The notes: generated by a model from the letters alone, not told the origin. Numbered from the stretch's first letter, positions 47,060 to 59,867 are shown. The stretch: 64,000 nucleotides of DNA from Trifolium pratense (GCF_020283565.1 NC_060065.1:28694409-28758408); one strand, 5' to 3'. Translations and numbers: made by a program.

Positions 47060-48656
47060 AAAAAGAAAGAACATACTAATAAAATTATCATTCTACCCCT
47101 TTTTATTTTTTGACACATTAATAGATTAGGATAATTTTTGTTTTTTTCACTAAATTTTATTAAAATAATATTATTATAATACATTTAATAAAATAATATT
47201 ATTAAAATCATTATACTCTATTATACATTATTTTTACATTTTATTTCTACTATTTATATGGGATCTGTATTTTTACTCATATATTAATAAAGTTATATAT
47301 TTTTTGATAATTTCTATGAGAACTACATTTATATATACTCATATTAATACGATGACCTAATTTTTTTGGTGAATCCTATGAGACCTATCTTTTTACTCAT
47401 ATATGAATAAAGTTGTATTTTTTTTTTTATGATTTCTACAAAAATTATATTTATACTTATAGTACATTTATAAAATAGTGGTGTCATAAATACTAAGTAA
47501 AAAATGTTGAATTAAGTGTTTTAAAAGTATTAATAATTAGATGGTACTATTGTTAAAAATTGTACTCCTGCCTGTCACTATTATAAGCAAAAAAATAACT
47601 TTTTAGATTCATTAGAAAACTGATGTATATGGTCTCTATCTGAAATTTCGCCATTCGTCCTTATGAATTTTATTAGCAAATTTCAATCTTCCAAATAATT
47701 TTCGTCACAACTTTTATTTAATGCTAGCTTTTAAGTCAACTCATGCGTATCATTCGGAATTTTGAATGTTTTCCACCATGATGTTTAATATATTATAGAA
47801 ATCTCTCTAGCAACAATCAAAATATGTGTATCATTCGAAATTTTAATATTTTTTTCCGTTGTTATGTTTAGTAAATTATAGAAATCTTTCTAACAACAGT
47901 TTAACTTATTTTAAAAAGGGTTGAATTAAATATGAATATTTATATTTTTGCGCTTAAAAATTTTGAATTTTTTTCACGGTCATCTTTAATACATTATAGA
48001 AATATATCTTGCAAAAGGTTAATTTTTTATTGAGGGACGAAATAAATATGAATTTTTATGAATAACTAATATACGCTAGATAAAATTTCGCTAATAATTT
48101 TTTTAAAATAACTATTATATATATGGGACAAGTTGTCATAATAATTTTTTTTAAAATAACTATTATACACATGGAAACAAGTTGTTGCTAATGAAAATTT
48201 TAAATAACTGCTATATACGGGAAACAAAGTTTTGTTGATGAAAAATTTAAATAACTGCTATACCCGGAAAATAAGTTATTCTGGTGCAAAATTTAAGTAA
48301 ATAATATAAATTTTTTAATTATAAACAAAAATATTTTTTCATCAAATTTGTCAACTTTAATATTTAGTATTATTTGTAATTCAAATAAACGAGCATTAAA
48401 ACATACAAGATATATATTTATCAACGATACCTAAAATAACTGCAAGTCAGTATGAACCCATATTACTAACCCATTTGTTTCAAAATGATATTAGAAAAAT
48501 AGTTTTTGATCATATGATCAAAAGTTATCTTACCTTACTCTATATATACCAGACAATGATTAAATAATTTTATAACGAGACTAATTACTATACAATATTC
48601 GTCCTATCATTAAAAAATATCGCGGCAACGCCACTACGCATAGGTATTATGCTAGT
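47060..48656 (+). mobile_element. Helitron-like element, copy 1
   Basis: The 3' end reads CGCGGCAACGCCACTACGCA then TAGGTATTATGCTAGT (CTAGT at 48652-48656), a decayed form of the plant Helitron terminus (hairpin followed by CTAGT). The body shares its repeated phrases and order (TACTCATATTAATACGATGA, TTTATAAAATAGTGGTGTCA) with copy 2, which follows immediately. The 5' boundary is approximate. No Rep/helicase gene is present. Confidence 0.55.
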
Positions 48657-49845
48657 AATATATAAACATATTAAAAGAACATACATATGAAATGTCTTTT
48701 CTATCCTTTTGTATTTTTTTTTCATTTTTGACACCTCATTTAATAAGGGCAATTGTGTCTTTTATACCAAATTTTAATAAAATAATATTATTATAATCAT
48801 TATACTCTACTACAAATTACTTTACATTTTATTTCTACTATTTATATGGGACCTATATATACTCATAATAATACGACGACCTAATTAGTTTTGTGATTTC
48901 TATGAGACATATGTTTCTACTCATATTTATACTCATATTAATACGATGATCTAATTTTTTTGTGTGATTATTATGAGGACGTAATTTTTTTTAGAGGTTC
49001 ACTATGTGACCTATCTTTTTACTCATATATGAATAAAGGTGTCTATTTTTTGATAATTACTATGAAACTTATATTTATACTCATAGTATATTTATAAAGT
49101 ATTGGTGTCATAAATATCAAGTGGAAAATGTTGAATTGAAAGTTCTGCAGAAAGTAGTAATAATTATATGGTATTATTGTATTAAAAATTGAGTAGGTCA
49201 AATATCTAGAAATAGATGTCTAAAATTTCGTCTTTAGTCCCTATGATTTTTTTCAGAAAATTTCAATCCTTCAAATAATTTTCATCACAACTTTTGTTCC
49301 ATATGCTTTTAAGTCAACTCATGTGTATTATTCGAAATTTCAATTTTTAGTGTCATGTTTAGTAAATTATTGAAATCTCTCGAGCAACAATCAACTCATG
49401 TGTATCATTTGAAATTTTAATCTTTTTTCTGTTGTCATGTATATTAAATTATACAAGTCTTTCTAACAATATTTTAATAAGGGATGAATTAAATATGAAT
49501 TTTTATATATTTTTTGCCTTGAATTTTTTTAATTTTTTCCACGGTCATCTTTAATACTTAAATATGAATTAAAATAGAATTTTTAATTTTTATATTATAG
49601 AAATCTCTTTTGCAAAATGTTAATTTTTTTATTGAGGAATGAATTAAATATGAATTTTTATGAATAACTGATATACACTAGACAAAATATCGACCATAAT
49701 ATTTTTTGAAATAACTATTATATATACGTGACAAGTCGTCATCAATAATTTTTTTAAAATAACTACTATACACATAATAAAATGTTGTTGATAAAAATTT
49801 AAGTTAACGATTATATACACGGAGAAACAAGTTTTTGATAAATAT

Positions 49846-49933
<88 letters not shown>

Positions 49934-50175
49934 CCTAAAATAGTAAAATAGTTTTCGATATGTTTCAAAATGATAGAAATATAATTTTCGATCTTATTAT
50001 CACAAATAATCTTACCTTACTCTATAGTTATCATACACCAGATCAACAACAATCTTTGCAATGGTGAATAATTTTATAACGGGACTAATTTCGTACTATA
50101 CAATATTCGTCGTACGTTAAAAAAAATAACGCGGCAACGCCGAGACCCGTGGGTACGCACGGGTATTATGCTAGT
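48657..50175 (+). mobile_element. Helitron-like element, copy 2
   Basis: It begins AATATATAAACATATTAAAA directly after copy 1. It ends with a clean hairpin (ACCCGTG GGTA CGCACGGGT, about 50145-50164) and then ATTATG CTAGT (50171-50175), the hallmark plant Helitron 3' end. An (AT)n run at 49850-49929 lies inside. It is non-autonomous. Confidence 0.7.
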
Positions 50176-53100
50176 TATTATAGTGTCAGAAAAGTATGAT
50201 CACCTGTTGGCCTTGTATTAGGTTATTATGGTGATATTTTTTCCAACAAGTGTTATTAGAGCTTCGATTCACCACACATTTTAACTTCTATTATTAATAA
50301 TGGACGGGTCAACCTCGACGATGAAAGCTCATGGTGAAAGTGTCGGTCAAACAATCATCGCTCACTGAAAAGATTTTGAAGAGGTTAACTTAATGGTTGA
50401 CGCATACATCGTTAGTACATTGTAAAGTGCAAAATTATAATAACGTGACATATTACACTACAACAAAACTGCTTTGTAGCATCAAAAAGTGTAGCGTCGG
50501 CCACGACACAGACGCTACAAGTGTCCCATTTGAGTCTGCTAGATAGACGCTAAGCAATTTCTATTATAAATATTTATTTTAATTTAATGATTATAGGTAG
50601 CGTCTACTTTCAGAGACACTATGAAGACGCTAAGGAAAAATAAAGAACGAACCCATCTTAGCGTCTATTAAATGGGACTCAAACATTTTATATTTTTTTA
50701 ATAAATTTATAGAGTCTACACAGACGGACTCTAATGATCAATATAATAAATTAAATAAAAAAAACTAATTGTTAAGCGCCAAAATTTTCCCAATTTTTCA
50801 TTTTCCCACTTTGTTTTTTCATTTTCCCACTGATCAGCAATATTATAATCATTATATTTATTATTATATCATATATGTCTTAAAACAATTTTTCTTTTCT
50901 TCCCAAATCCCAAATTGCTAAAACGAAAGAGATACAGAGATAAGCAAACATGGTTTCTTAACCCTAATCCACCGTTCACTCTGCCGTCAAAGAATAATCC
51001 TCCGCCTTCTCCATCCGTCGTTCATTCCGCCATCGAAGAACAATCCTCCGTCAACACTACAAGAAAACTGCTTTGGAGCGTCAGCCAAAAAGAGACGCTA
51101 AATGGCAAAAAGCGGACGCTACAAGGTACTTAGCGTCAGCTTAGCGTCTACATCGTGGCAGACACTTAAATGCCCGAAGCTAGACAGTTGCGTCCAGCAG
51201 ACGCTATTTGGCGTCCGTCCCGTTAGATGCTAAGCGGAAGCTAGTGACATGTATATGAGGCAGACGCTAGTAGCTTCGATTTTTGGGTGACGCTACACAT
51301 ATATATTGGTGTTATAAAACGTCACCCTTAGAGTCCGCTTGACAGACACTAAATGTAGCGTCTGCTCTAAATAGATGCTATATTTTAGTTTCTGAATTAT
51401 ATAGCGTCCGCTAAAGCAGACGCTTTTGTTTTTTATTTTTTAATTTAAAAAACTCATCCTAGAAAGGAACCTATCCTGTATTTCTAAAAATACATCAAAA
51501 AATTATTATCTTTCATAGTTTTCGACCATAATTTCTCACAACCATAAAATCTCTACCAATATATTCATTAAAATATCAAAACCAAAGATAACAATCATAA
51601 AATCTCTACCAATGTACTCATTAAGGTCATCAAAACCAAAGATAAAGAATCAAAGGCATAAAAGAAAGCCAAGAACACAATTGTATTTATACAATTGATA
51701 ACTTAGAAATGCGACAAAAATAATGTCATTAGTATAACTCATACTGCATCCTTGGACCAATATGCCTATGAATCTAGGAAAACTTTAAATACACCGGTTT
51801 AATAGATCATTCAAAATAAATTAATACTATCTTATAAAATAAAATGGCATTAACTCAATTGCATCCAGTACCTGCATTCCCATCATGCTAGATAGACATT
51901 TGTTACGATTACGGGATATCATCCCATGCATGACATCTCAAAGATAGTAGCCATAATGAAATAATTGAGAAACAAGAAACATTTGTGAACAAGATCTTCA
52001 AAGTCTTGACCACAATAACTTTTTACCTAGAGATGAGAAGTCTTGACCTAAGAATACAAGGTGTACTAAAACGTTACCATTACAAGACCAAAGCCCAACC
52101 AAAGAAACATTAAAGGACTACAAAACACTAGAAGAAAGAACTTAAAAACACCCAGCTAGCTACAACAAAACACCAATAAAGTGTCAAAGCAAAAATTAAA
52201 CTAGCACCAGTAGCAGCAATAATCCCAAACAGATGGATACACTAAGGGAAAAACGCCATAAGCCTGCACCTAAAAAAACAGAAAACCAGAAACAAATACA
52301 CAGGAAAAGAGCTAGAGAAAAAACAACACATAAAACAAAAAGCATACATTAGTAGTGATGCTTTGTTTCTATGACCAAGAATTCCAACATAGTAGACTAG
52401 CACTTAATCAATTATGAATCTTACAAGATATCTAAACAAGCAACACACTCAACCAAGTAGAACAGAGAATAGAACCGAGATGAAATAAGAATATAAATCA
52501 TTAAAATATGAGGGAATGAAGAAAAATTGAAAAGTTTTACCAATGACAGTACACAAACATTATTTTCCACTGCTATATGAGTGTGATTCTGTCCGCAAAT
52601 CCTAGCTCCTTGTATATTTGATCACTTTCCTAATTATACGCAGTCAAATAAATTAGCTGATAACAAGTGAATGATAATTTATAGAAAATAGAGAACTAAT
52701 TTTAAACCATAATTAGGATGGGCATCGATACTCAAAGCAAAAATGAAAGAAGAAAAAGATATACTAGGGGTTGAACAATCATAGAAGCTTAGAAATCCTA
52801 GGGGCTGAACAATCATAAAACAAATGAAAGCCAGCTTACGTGCGTAGTAGACCCACTAAAATCTTGTCCGAGAATCAAAGGAGTAGCATCTTGAGTATGA
52901 GTGCATACACTCTTGACAATATCTTATGAATTCAATTGACTGGTAAAACGGTTTTTAAAAAAACAAAAGCAGAGTTAATCAACACTGATATAGCAAAGAC
53001 AATGATAAATGGAATTAAAAGTAATTCAAAAAAACAGGCTAGGTATAAACCTCATTAGCTGAAACAAATTTTTTTTTTGTTTTGAACAAGCCAAAATGAG

Positions 53101-53805
53101 ATATATTAATATAAAACTAGCTGAAACAAACATTATCTAGGGTTGCTTTAGAGGATGTTTCATCTTTGAGATTTTTATTCTCTGCTTAATTATAACATAA
53201 GTCAATAATTATCAACATTTAAATGACAATGAATGACATTTACAAAAGAAAAAAAAATAAGGAACTAGTGAAGTGGGAAAAATATGGTAGTAATAATTAG
53301 CAAAATAAAAAGAGAATGTCTCCTAGACCAGTTACACACAAGCAATTCCTGAAACCAATAGAGACCAAAGCTACCAAAATACTCTGTCTATGAACTAAGA
53401 GTCACACAGTTTGATCTTTCAAAGAACAACAGTTTATAAGCTACATTCAATTTAACAATCACAGCAAGAAATTCAAACAAAAAGATTGTAATTGATTATA
53501 GAGATAGAAATCAATTAATGGTTCAATTCTTTGTGTATCCAAACAATGAGATGAAGTAACCAATGAGATAACTGAAGCAAAATAGGATCCTCTTCACTTC
53601 TTTTATATCCTATATAGTAAAACCCAAAAAGTTGATCAATTCCTATGAGAAAGACTTTGTTATTTATTATGAGATGAACTATGTGCCTTTGTCAAAACAT
53701 ATGTCATTCTAATAATGCAAAATTAACATGTGTACATATACATATACATATATTATTATACATATACGAATATAATATTGATTAATGCAAACTTAAAGAA
53801 CTTAC

Positions 53806-53875
53806 CACTCCAGTGGTGCTGTAAGAGGCGACGGTGAACTTCTGATCGGAGTTATATAGTCCTTTGTCAAAAGAT
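53806..53875 (-). pseudogene. Captured exon of a mitochondrial porin (VDAC) gene
   Basis: On the minus strand a 70 bp exon lies between an acceptor (GCTTTTAG) and a donor (GTAAGT). It encodes 23 codons in phase 1, including YNSDQKFTVASYSTTGV. This fits the N-terminal beta-strand region of plant VDAC porins, where a YxxDxKFxxxxYSxTGV pattern is conserved. It lies in the sense orientation of the inner CACTA element. No other VDAC exon was recognised nearby, so it is a single captured exon or the surviving part of a larger capture. The assignment rests on a short match. Confidence 0.55.
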
Positions 53876-54815
53876 CTAAAAGCAAATAATGATTTTGATT
53901 TTAGCTATGATAAAAATATAATCGAATCAATAACGAAGAACAATTGATTCATCTCTTGATTCTTCAACAAATGAACAACAAATGACTCTACATAATTAGC
54001 AAAATCCAAAGAGAGAGCCATTGAAGTACAACTACCCAAATGGAAAACTAGACTTTATATGAGTTATGATAACAAATTTAGTGTTCACAAGTAAAGCATA
54101 ATTAAAAACAAATCTAGTATTCACAAGTGAAGCATCTGACTTACTTCCAAAGCTCACAAATAGCTTTCCACACAAGCAGAATTCAATGCCTTCAACCAAA
54201 TGGAATATGAATTAACTTAGAAGTACCAAAATAATGCTGCACATATCAAATATCTAAAATACAGCTTACATAAGAATTAAAAACCACCTTATGTGGTATG
54301 TTTCTAGGGGCTGCTGTATATTAGTAAGACCTATTGATGGAAAGCCCAAGAGCACTAATTTACTGAAACTAAAAAAATAAGATAATGAACCCAATTTAAA
54401 ACTAACATCTCAAATCAATTAACCAATTCAACCAAACCCATGATGAACTCAATAATGAAATTAGAAAGCTTTAATTAATTTACCATATTATCAAAACCAT
54501 CACGTAATGATTGAAAAAGCTTGAGGAGAATATGGTTGATAAACCTCAACCTTGAGCATGTAAAACATGGCAGTCACTCTTTTGCAACCACATGTACATC
54601 ATGTGTTGCATCAATGATTCTTCAAACCATTGGGGTCATAATAGAAGCAACACTCTATAAATTTGCTAATCACAAACAAAACTAAAAGAGTGTTTCAAGA
54701 TATTTTCAGACACCATTAGTATTGAACCATGAAAAGGCCACCTTAGACATTACCTTCTTGAAATCTTAATTTGTCAATGGTTCATGACATTATCCCCAAC
54801 CAAGGGCCAAAAATT

Positions 54816-54955
54816 ACATGGTAGTCTTTCATTTCATTTAATTAAAACACATGGTAGTCTTTCATTTCATTTAATTAAAACACATGGTAGTCTATGTTTC
54901 ATTTAACACATAGTAGTCTTTCATTTCATTTAATTAAAACACATAGTAGTCCTTG
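54816..54955. repeat. 33 bp tandem repeat inside the inner CACTA element
   Basis: About five units of ACATGGTAGTCTTTCATTTC followed by ATTTAATTAAAAC start at 54816, 54849, 54882, 54908 (shortened) and 54941. Later units have ACATAGTAGTC. Confidence 0.85.
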
Positions 54956-57340
54956 AGATGAATTCGGCCAATGGTAACATGAAAAACACTATTATCACTT
55001 TGATTGTTTTTACTTTCTCTTTTTGCAGGAAGGACCATTGTGTTTATTTAATTACTAAGTTTATACCATCAGCCAAAATGAACACTAACAAAAATCAGTA
55101 ACGTATATAGTGACAGAAACAATAGTCAGTTCTAATTCAGAAAAATCACATGCTCTAACAATGTGCTTCTACTCAAAAGAATTCCGCTAAATCCTCAGAA
55201 AAATCATATGAAGTTTTAATTTTTTTATAAAAACTGAAATATATTTTAACAGATTAAAGTAAAATTAATCAAAGGCTAAATTTATTTGCATAAGAGTTAT
55301 TAAAGAGAACTAACTCACCACAATAGAAAATGAACCTTTGAGAAACCTTTTCGTCGGTGAGTGAGACATGTTTGAGAACCTCTCAAATCGATGGGATCTG
55401 ACAAGAGCTGATGTTTGAGAATCGCTATTTCAAAAGTGGTTCTCAGAATCATTGGTGACATTTGAGGGGAAAGAGGAACGAGGGTTACAAGCGAATACGA
55501 GTGAGGGATTCCATGGATGGGTTTGGTGATTCTCAGAACGATGAACGGAGAGAAAGAGGATTCTGATTGATGGGTTTAGGGATTCAGATTTACAAACGAG
55601 TGAGGGTTTGGTGAGTGAAGAAAAAAAAAATAGGGTTTTTATTGTGAGTGAGGTAAAAAGAAGAGAGAAACGTGAGAATGATGAATGAATGAGAGAATTT
55701 GGAAAGGTTTTTGCTGAAAAATAAAAAAAATAGAGAGAAAAAGAGGAAATATAGAATTAATATTTTTCAAGTAAAAGTAATAGCATCGGATGAGCCGACT
55801 CTACCAATTTTTTGAACACCCAGCATCAGTCATTTTGTTCTATAGAGTCGGTGAGGCCGACGCTAATGTTTTAAAATAATAAACAATGAATTTTAATTGG
55901 TTAGCGTGAGAAAATCTGACTCTAGGCCGACTCTATTAGCGTCGGTGTCGGGGGCCGACGCTAGTTTTGGAGGCTAAAATTGTGTTTTCTAGTAGTGCAA
56001 GAACGTCAATCTCTTTGCCGTTATTCGTCGTTCTCGCGGTTCCAAGGTAAGTAACTTCATCTCTTCTTCAGCTCTCACAGTCACACTACCAAGTTGAGTA
56101 TTGCTCATTCACACATATATAGAGACTTGTTAATTTTTCTCAGTTAGGGTTTTTGATTTCGTTAATTCAATTTTCATTTTTATTTTTTGAATCGATTTTG
56201 TTCATTTTTGTTTAATTGAAACTGTTTTTTGTTGTGCAAGTTTTGGACAACATTGTTTGTGTTAATTTCTGCACTTCATGTTCTAACAAGTGTGTTCCTT
56301 AATCTCTTGTCTTTTAATTTTGAGTTAGTTCATGTTTGGATTCACTTATAGTAATTTCACTGAATGGAAGATTATAGTGAAATTATGTAACCTTTTAGTT
56401 GTAGGTTTTTTAATTGTGATCAATGAAATTATCAAGAGACTACTAAAGACAATGTAACCGTAAAATATGAAAGGAGGAAAAATCATACTTTTGATCAATG
56501 GAAATTATAGTGAAATTATGTCACCGAAAATTCAGAGAAACAGTAAGTTGTAATGGTCAATTAAGTCCCTTGGGAGAGCCAAAAGTGATTCTTTAGGACT
56601 TATAATTGATTTTTGATATGTTTAGTGTCTCTAACAGTGATTAGAATTTGATTCTATCTTCAAACTAGTATTTATAGTTTTTGTCTCTAAATGTGACTTT
56701 TACACTCAAATATATTGTTCACTTTCATGTGAATGTATCTTAGTATAAATAATTTTACCTAAAACTTACTTTTAACTAAAATTAATTCACCTAAACTGAT
56801 CTAAACATGCATTTTTTATTATCATTATATGTATGTCCTGACAGTGTTATTACCTAAATTTCCAAAACCATATCTAACCAAGTCCCTTTAATTTTCAAAC
56901 CCTTACTTGTGTCCCCTCAATTTTCTTGCCTGCACTAGTGGTCCCAATCTCTTAAGTGAAAAAACCATTTCATTGAGGAGTTTGTTAGGATAGCGATAAC
57001 AGATGACATATACAGTTCCAAAGACCACCCTTCATTGAGCATTTAATTACTAATTTCACATCCTTTTAATTTTCAAAACGCTAACAATCCAATTTAAATT
57101 TTCAAACTGCCATGTTCCTCTTGAGCTTGTTTCTTATTTGAAACTAGTGCAGTAGCTATAAAATTAAGGTCAAACTAGAACAACCTCCTGATTAATTCAA
57201 ACTCAGGTTAATAACCATTTTCACAAGATAACACTAGTACTATCCAGAACAACAAAATTAATAATTTTTGTCCGAAAACTTGGAGTTTCAGCAACACAAT
57301 TTGAACATTACTAGAAGTTTATTTCATCTGAAATTTATTT

Positions 57341-57597
57341 TTGTAGTTTACTTTCATTTGAAGTTTATTTCCTATGTGGTTTTGTTGTTATCTTATGAGT
57401 TGATGCAATAGTTTCGTAGTCTAATAATTTTTGTAGTCTACTTTCATTTGAAGTTTATTTCCTATGTGATTCTGTTGTTAGCTTATGAGTTGATGCAATG
57501 GTTTCATAGTCTAATAATTTTTGTGGTGTACTTACATCTGAGGTTTATTTCCTATGTGATTCCGTTGTTAGCTGATGACTTGATACAATAGTTTTGT
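57341..57597. repeat. Three ~90 bp tandem repeats in the CACTA transposase intron
   Basis: Units start at 57341, 57431 and 57521, each with TTGTAGT(T/C)TACTTTCATTTG, AAGTTTATTTCCTATGTG, TGAGTTGATGCAAT and AGTCTAATAATTTTT. The third is the most diverged. They lie about 170 bp before the coding exon. Confidence 0.85.
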
Positions 57598-57764
57598 GTT
57601 CATGCTTTAATCTTAAAATAGCAAATTCCATCCATGACTTGTTTAATACATTAGTTATGTGGATCCATTTGGTAAGTAGTTTTTAAATTTTGAGCCTTGT
57701 GCGAAGGTAGAGGTACTCAACTAGTTTTGTCATAGTTCATAATTTGATGTTTTTCATGTAGAAA

Positions 57765-58907
57765 ATGGATCGTAGTTGGATGTATGATAGAATAAATCCT
57801 AATAGGTTTGGTTTGAAAGATAGCTTTCTTAGTGGAGTTGCAGAGTTCGTTAGCAAGGCTATGGAACAACCGCAATTTTTAAACCATGGAGAGATAAGAT
57901 GTCCTTGTATAAAATGCAAGTGCATTGACTTGAAGACGACTAATGAGGTCAGACATCACTTGTACCAATTTGGTTTTCTGCCAAACTATTATATATGGAC
58001 TGAACATGGAGAAGAGGATCAAGACGTAGACAGTGGTGGTGAGGATGATGGCGATGAAGATCAATTTGAAGCAATGAATGAGATGATTTATGATGCTTTT
58101 AGGCCATTTTCCAATGTCCCCAATGTGAATGCTAATATGGAAAATGAGACAGATGGTGACACTAATGTACCCAATGAAAAACCTCAACAATTTTACAACA
58201 AATTGATCTCTGCAAACCAACCCATTTATGAAGGAGCTTCGGAATCCAAATTATCAATTTCTGTTAAGCTTTTGGCTGCTATGTCTAATTGGCATGTCCC
58301 TCAAAAATGCATAGATCATTTTGCTCAAATGCTTGTTGACGTTTGTCCAACAAAACAATGCTTACCCCAAAATCGTTACCAAGCAACGAAGTTGGTGTCT
58401 ACATTAGGGTTGGAGGTTGAGAAGATTGATTGTTGTGTAAATGGATGCTTATTATATTATAAAGAAGATATATATTTAACCGAGTGTAGAGTTTGTCAAG
58501 CTCCTAGGTATGTTCCTCGAAGGAAAGGAATGGGAAACCACAAAGATGTGCCGGAGAAGAGAATGTTCTATTTTCCAATTATTCCTAGATTACAAAGATT
58601 GTATTCCTCGAAGGAATCTGCATCTCAAATGAGATGGCATCGTAATAACATAAGCGATCCAAACATTTTGCGTCATCCATCTGATGGAAAAGCATGGAAA
58701 CACTTCGATGAAGTTTATCCTGATTTTGCTCTCGAATCAAGAAATGTAAGATTAGGTTTATGTTCTGATGGGTTTACACCTTACACTCAAGCCTCTAGTT
58801 CTCCATATTCATGTTGGCCGATAATAGTTACACCGTACAATCTTCCTCCTGAAATGTGCATGACCAAACCATACATGTTTTTCTTAGATATGATTCTCTA
58901 TTTATAG
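57765..58907 (+). CDS. Truncated CACTA transposase (Transpos_assoc plus N-terminal tnp2 region)
   Basis: 380 codons starting MDRSWMYDRINPNRFG. Residues 1-75 are the transposase-associated domain (CPCIKCKC and VRHHLYQFGF are visible), followed by an acidic linker (EEDQDVDSGGEDDGDEDQF). From about 160 it matches the N-terminal part of the tnp2 transposase family: NWHVPQKCIDHFAQ, CVNGCLLYY, CRVCQAPRY, MRWH, DGKAWKHFDEVYPDFA, LCSDGFTPY, CWPIIVTPYNLPPEMCM. It stops at KPYMFFLDMILYL, where family members continue with several hundred more residues including most of the catalytic core. The acceptor TGTAG just upstream and the ATG fix the start. It is unlikely to transpose anything alone, though its N-terminal DNA-binding part could still compete for element ends. 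Confidence 0.85.
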   Translation: MDRSWMYDRINPNRFGLKDSFLSGVAEFVSKAMEQPQFLNHGEIRCPCIKCKCIDLKTTNEVRHHLYQFGFLPNYYIWTEHGEEDQDVDSGGEDDGDEDQFEAMNEMIYDAFRPFSNVPNVNANMENETDGDTNVPNEKPQQFYNKLISANQPIYEGASESKLSISVKLLAAMSNWHVPQKCIDHFAQMLVDVCPTKQCLPQNRYQATKLVSTLGLEVEKIDCCVNGCLLYYKEDIYLTECRVCQAPRYVPRRKGMGNHKDVPEKRMFYFPIIPRLQRLYSSKESASQMRWHRNNISDPNILRHPSDGKAWKHFDEVYPDFALESRNVRLGLCSDGFTPYTQASSSPYSCWPIIVTPYNLPPEMCMTKPYMFFLDMILYL

Positions 58908-59354
58908 TTTAATCATCTGTCATGTAGTATTCTTTATTTTTGAAGAAACATCAAGGACTGTTTTCCTTAAGCTTGGATGTTGATTATGTTATGTGTTATA
59001 TCATGTTGCTGTCCTATATCAGGACCTGTTTCTGTACTAATATTATAGTGTCTCACCCCAAAATTTCAATAGTTATTTATGGTGAGCTCCAAAGATATAA
59101 GTAAATAAATGTTTTTGTACTAATAAGTAATAACTACTTAAGTATTTACCTATAAAAGCTAGCTTAAGACTTAACTTGCAATATAACTACTTAAGTATCT
59201 ATTGTGATTTCTGTACTGATATAGAGTTCAAGTTGTTATTATTAATCTAAATACATAGTAGAAATAAAGACAATATACCAAATGAGTACTCTCATTATAT
59301 CTGAATACATTCTCTTGTGATTTATTGATGTTAGTATCATATTTTCATTTACAG

Positions 59355-59867
59355 GCTGAATATCATGATCGTCTTGCTAAAATGACACAAATTGACGGTG
59401 TTGTTACTGGTGAAACTCAAGAGGTTGATGGATCGCAGAGAATTCATTTATGGAAAGATGTTTCTGGGGGTAAGTCTCGGGGAAGGTGTTATGGAACTGG
59501 GCACTTGGCTGTAAACCTTATTCATGGTGTCACACACTTGACTTATGAGGCAGAGGAAACTCACATTAGGGAACATGATAACCAACTCATTGAGGCTGCT
59601 AGAGCCGAGGCTGCTGCAGCACGTGCAGATGCTGAAGCTGCTAGAGCTGCGGCTGCTGCGGCAAATGCGAGAGCTGCTAAAGCTGAAGACGATGCTGCTA
59701 AAGCTCAAGACCGGACACAAAACTTGGAAATGAAGTTTGAAGAATTTAGTAGACGCATGATGGCTTTGGAGTCAGGCTCTTGTAGTGGTCATTCTCGTCA
59801 TAGTTCTCATCCTCATTATGATGATGAATTAGATGATCAATCGGTTGATGACGAGGAAGATGCTTGA
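59355..59867 (+). CDS. C-terminal exon of the second CACTA protein (alanine-rich coiled coil)
   Basis: After an acceptor (TTTACAG, 59348-59354) a frame reads AEYHDRLAKMTQIDGVV, then GRCYGTGHLA and NLIHGVTHL. This is the signature seen in the second-gene products of plant CACTA elements (Transposase_24/Ptta type). A long Ala/Glu/Arg coiled coil (about residues 82-130) follows, then a Ser/His-rich and acidic tail ending DDEEDA. No start codon belongs to it: the exons encoding the rest of this protein appear deleted between 58908 and 59354. It could be spliced to the transposase exon, but no supporting donor was identified. Confidence 0.65.
   Translation, partial: AEYHDRLAKMTQIDGVVTGETQEVDGSQRIHLWKDVSGGKSRGRCYGTGHLAVNLIHGVTHLTYEAEETHIREHDNQLIEAARAEAAAARADAEAARAAAAAANARAAKAEDDAAKAQDRTQNLEMKFEEFSRRMMALESGSCSGHSRHSSHPHYDDELDDQSVDDEEDA

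Larger units (their letters stand above)
51055..55997 (-). mobile_element. Nested CACTA element, inserted in opposite orientation
   Basis: A 4,943 bp element bounded by CACTACAAGAAAAC and the complement of GTTTTCTAGTAGTG (one mismatch) and flanked by the target duplication CAA (51052-51054 and 55998-56000). Its left ~375 bp is an inverted homologue of the right end of the outer element. Its right end has the TAGCGTCGGCC..CGACAC.GACGCTA pattern of the outer left end. The two are therefore relatives in opposite orientation. No transposase frame is present. On the minus strand there is a candidate leader exon with donor GTGAGT (55318) and a captured gene exon at 53806-53875. Confidence 0.92.
50880..56048 (+). 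other. Leader exon of the CACTA transposase gene, split by a nested transposon
   Basis: Sequence from about 50880 to CCTCCGTCAA (51054) continues, after removal of the inner element, at GAACGTCAATCTCTTTGCCG (56001). It ends at GGTTCCAAG|GTAAGTAAC (56048/56049), a good splice donor. The next acceptor is TTTTCATGTAG just before AAAATGGATCG at 57765. The exon start is not fixed. Confidence 0.5.

Noticed and set aside
57879..58220. A 113-codon minus-strand frame
   Set aside because: It is the shadow of the transposase-associated coding exon on the plus strand.
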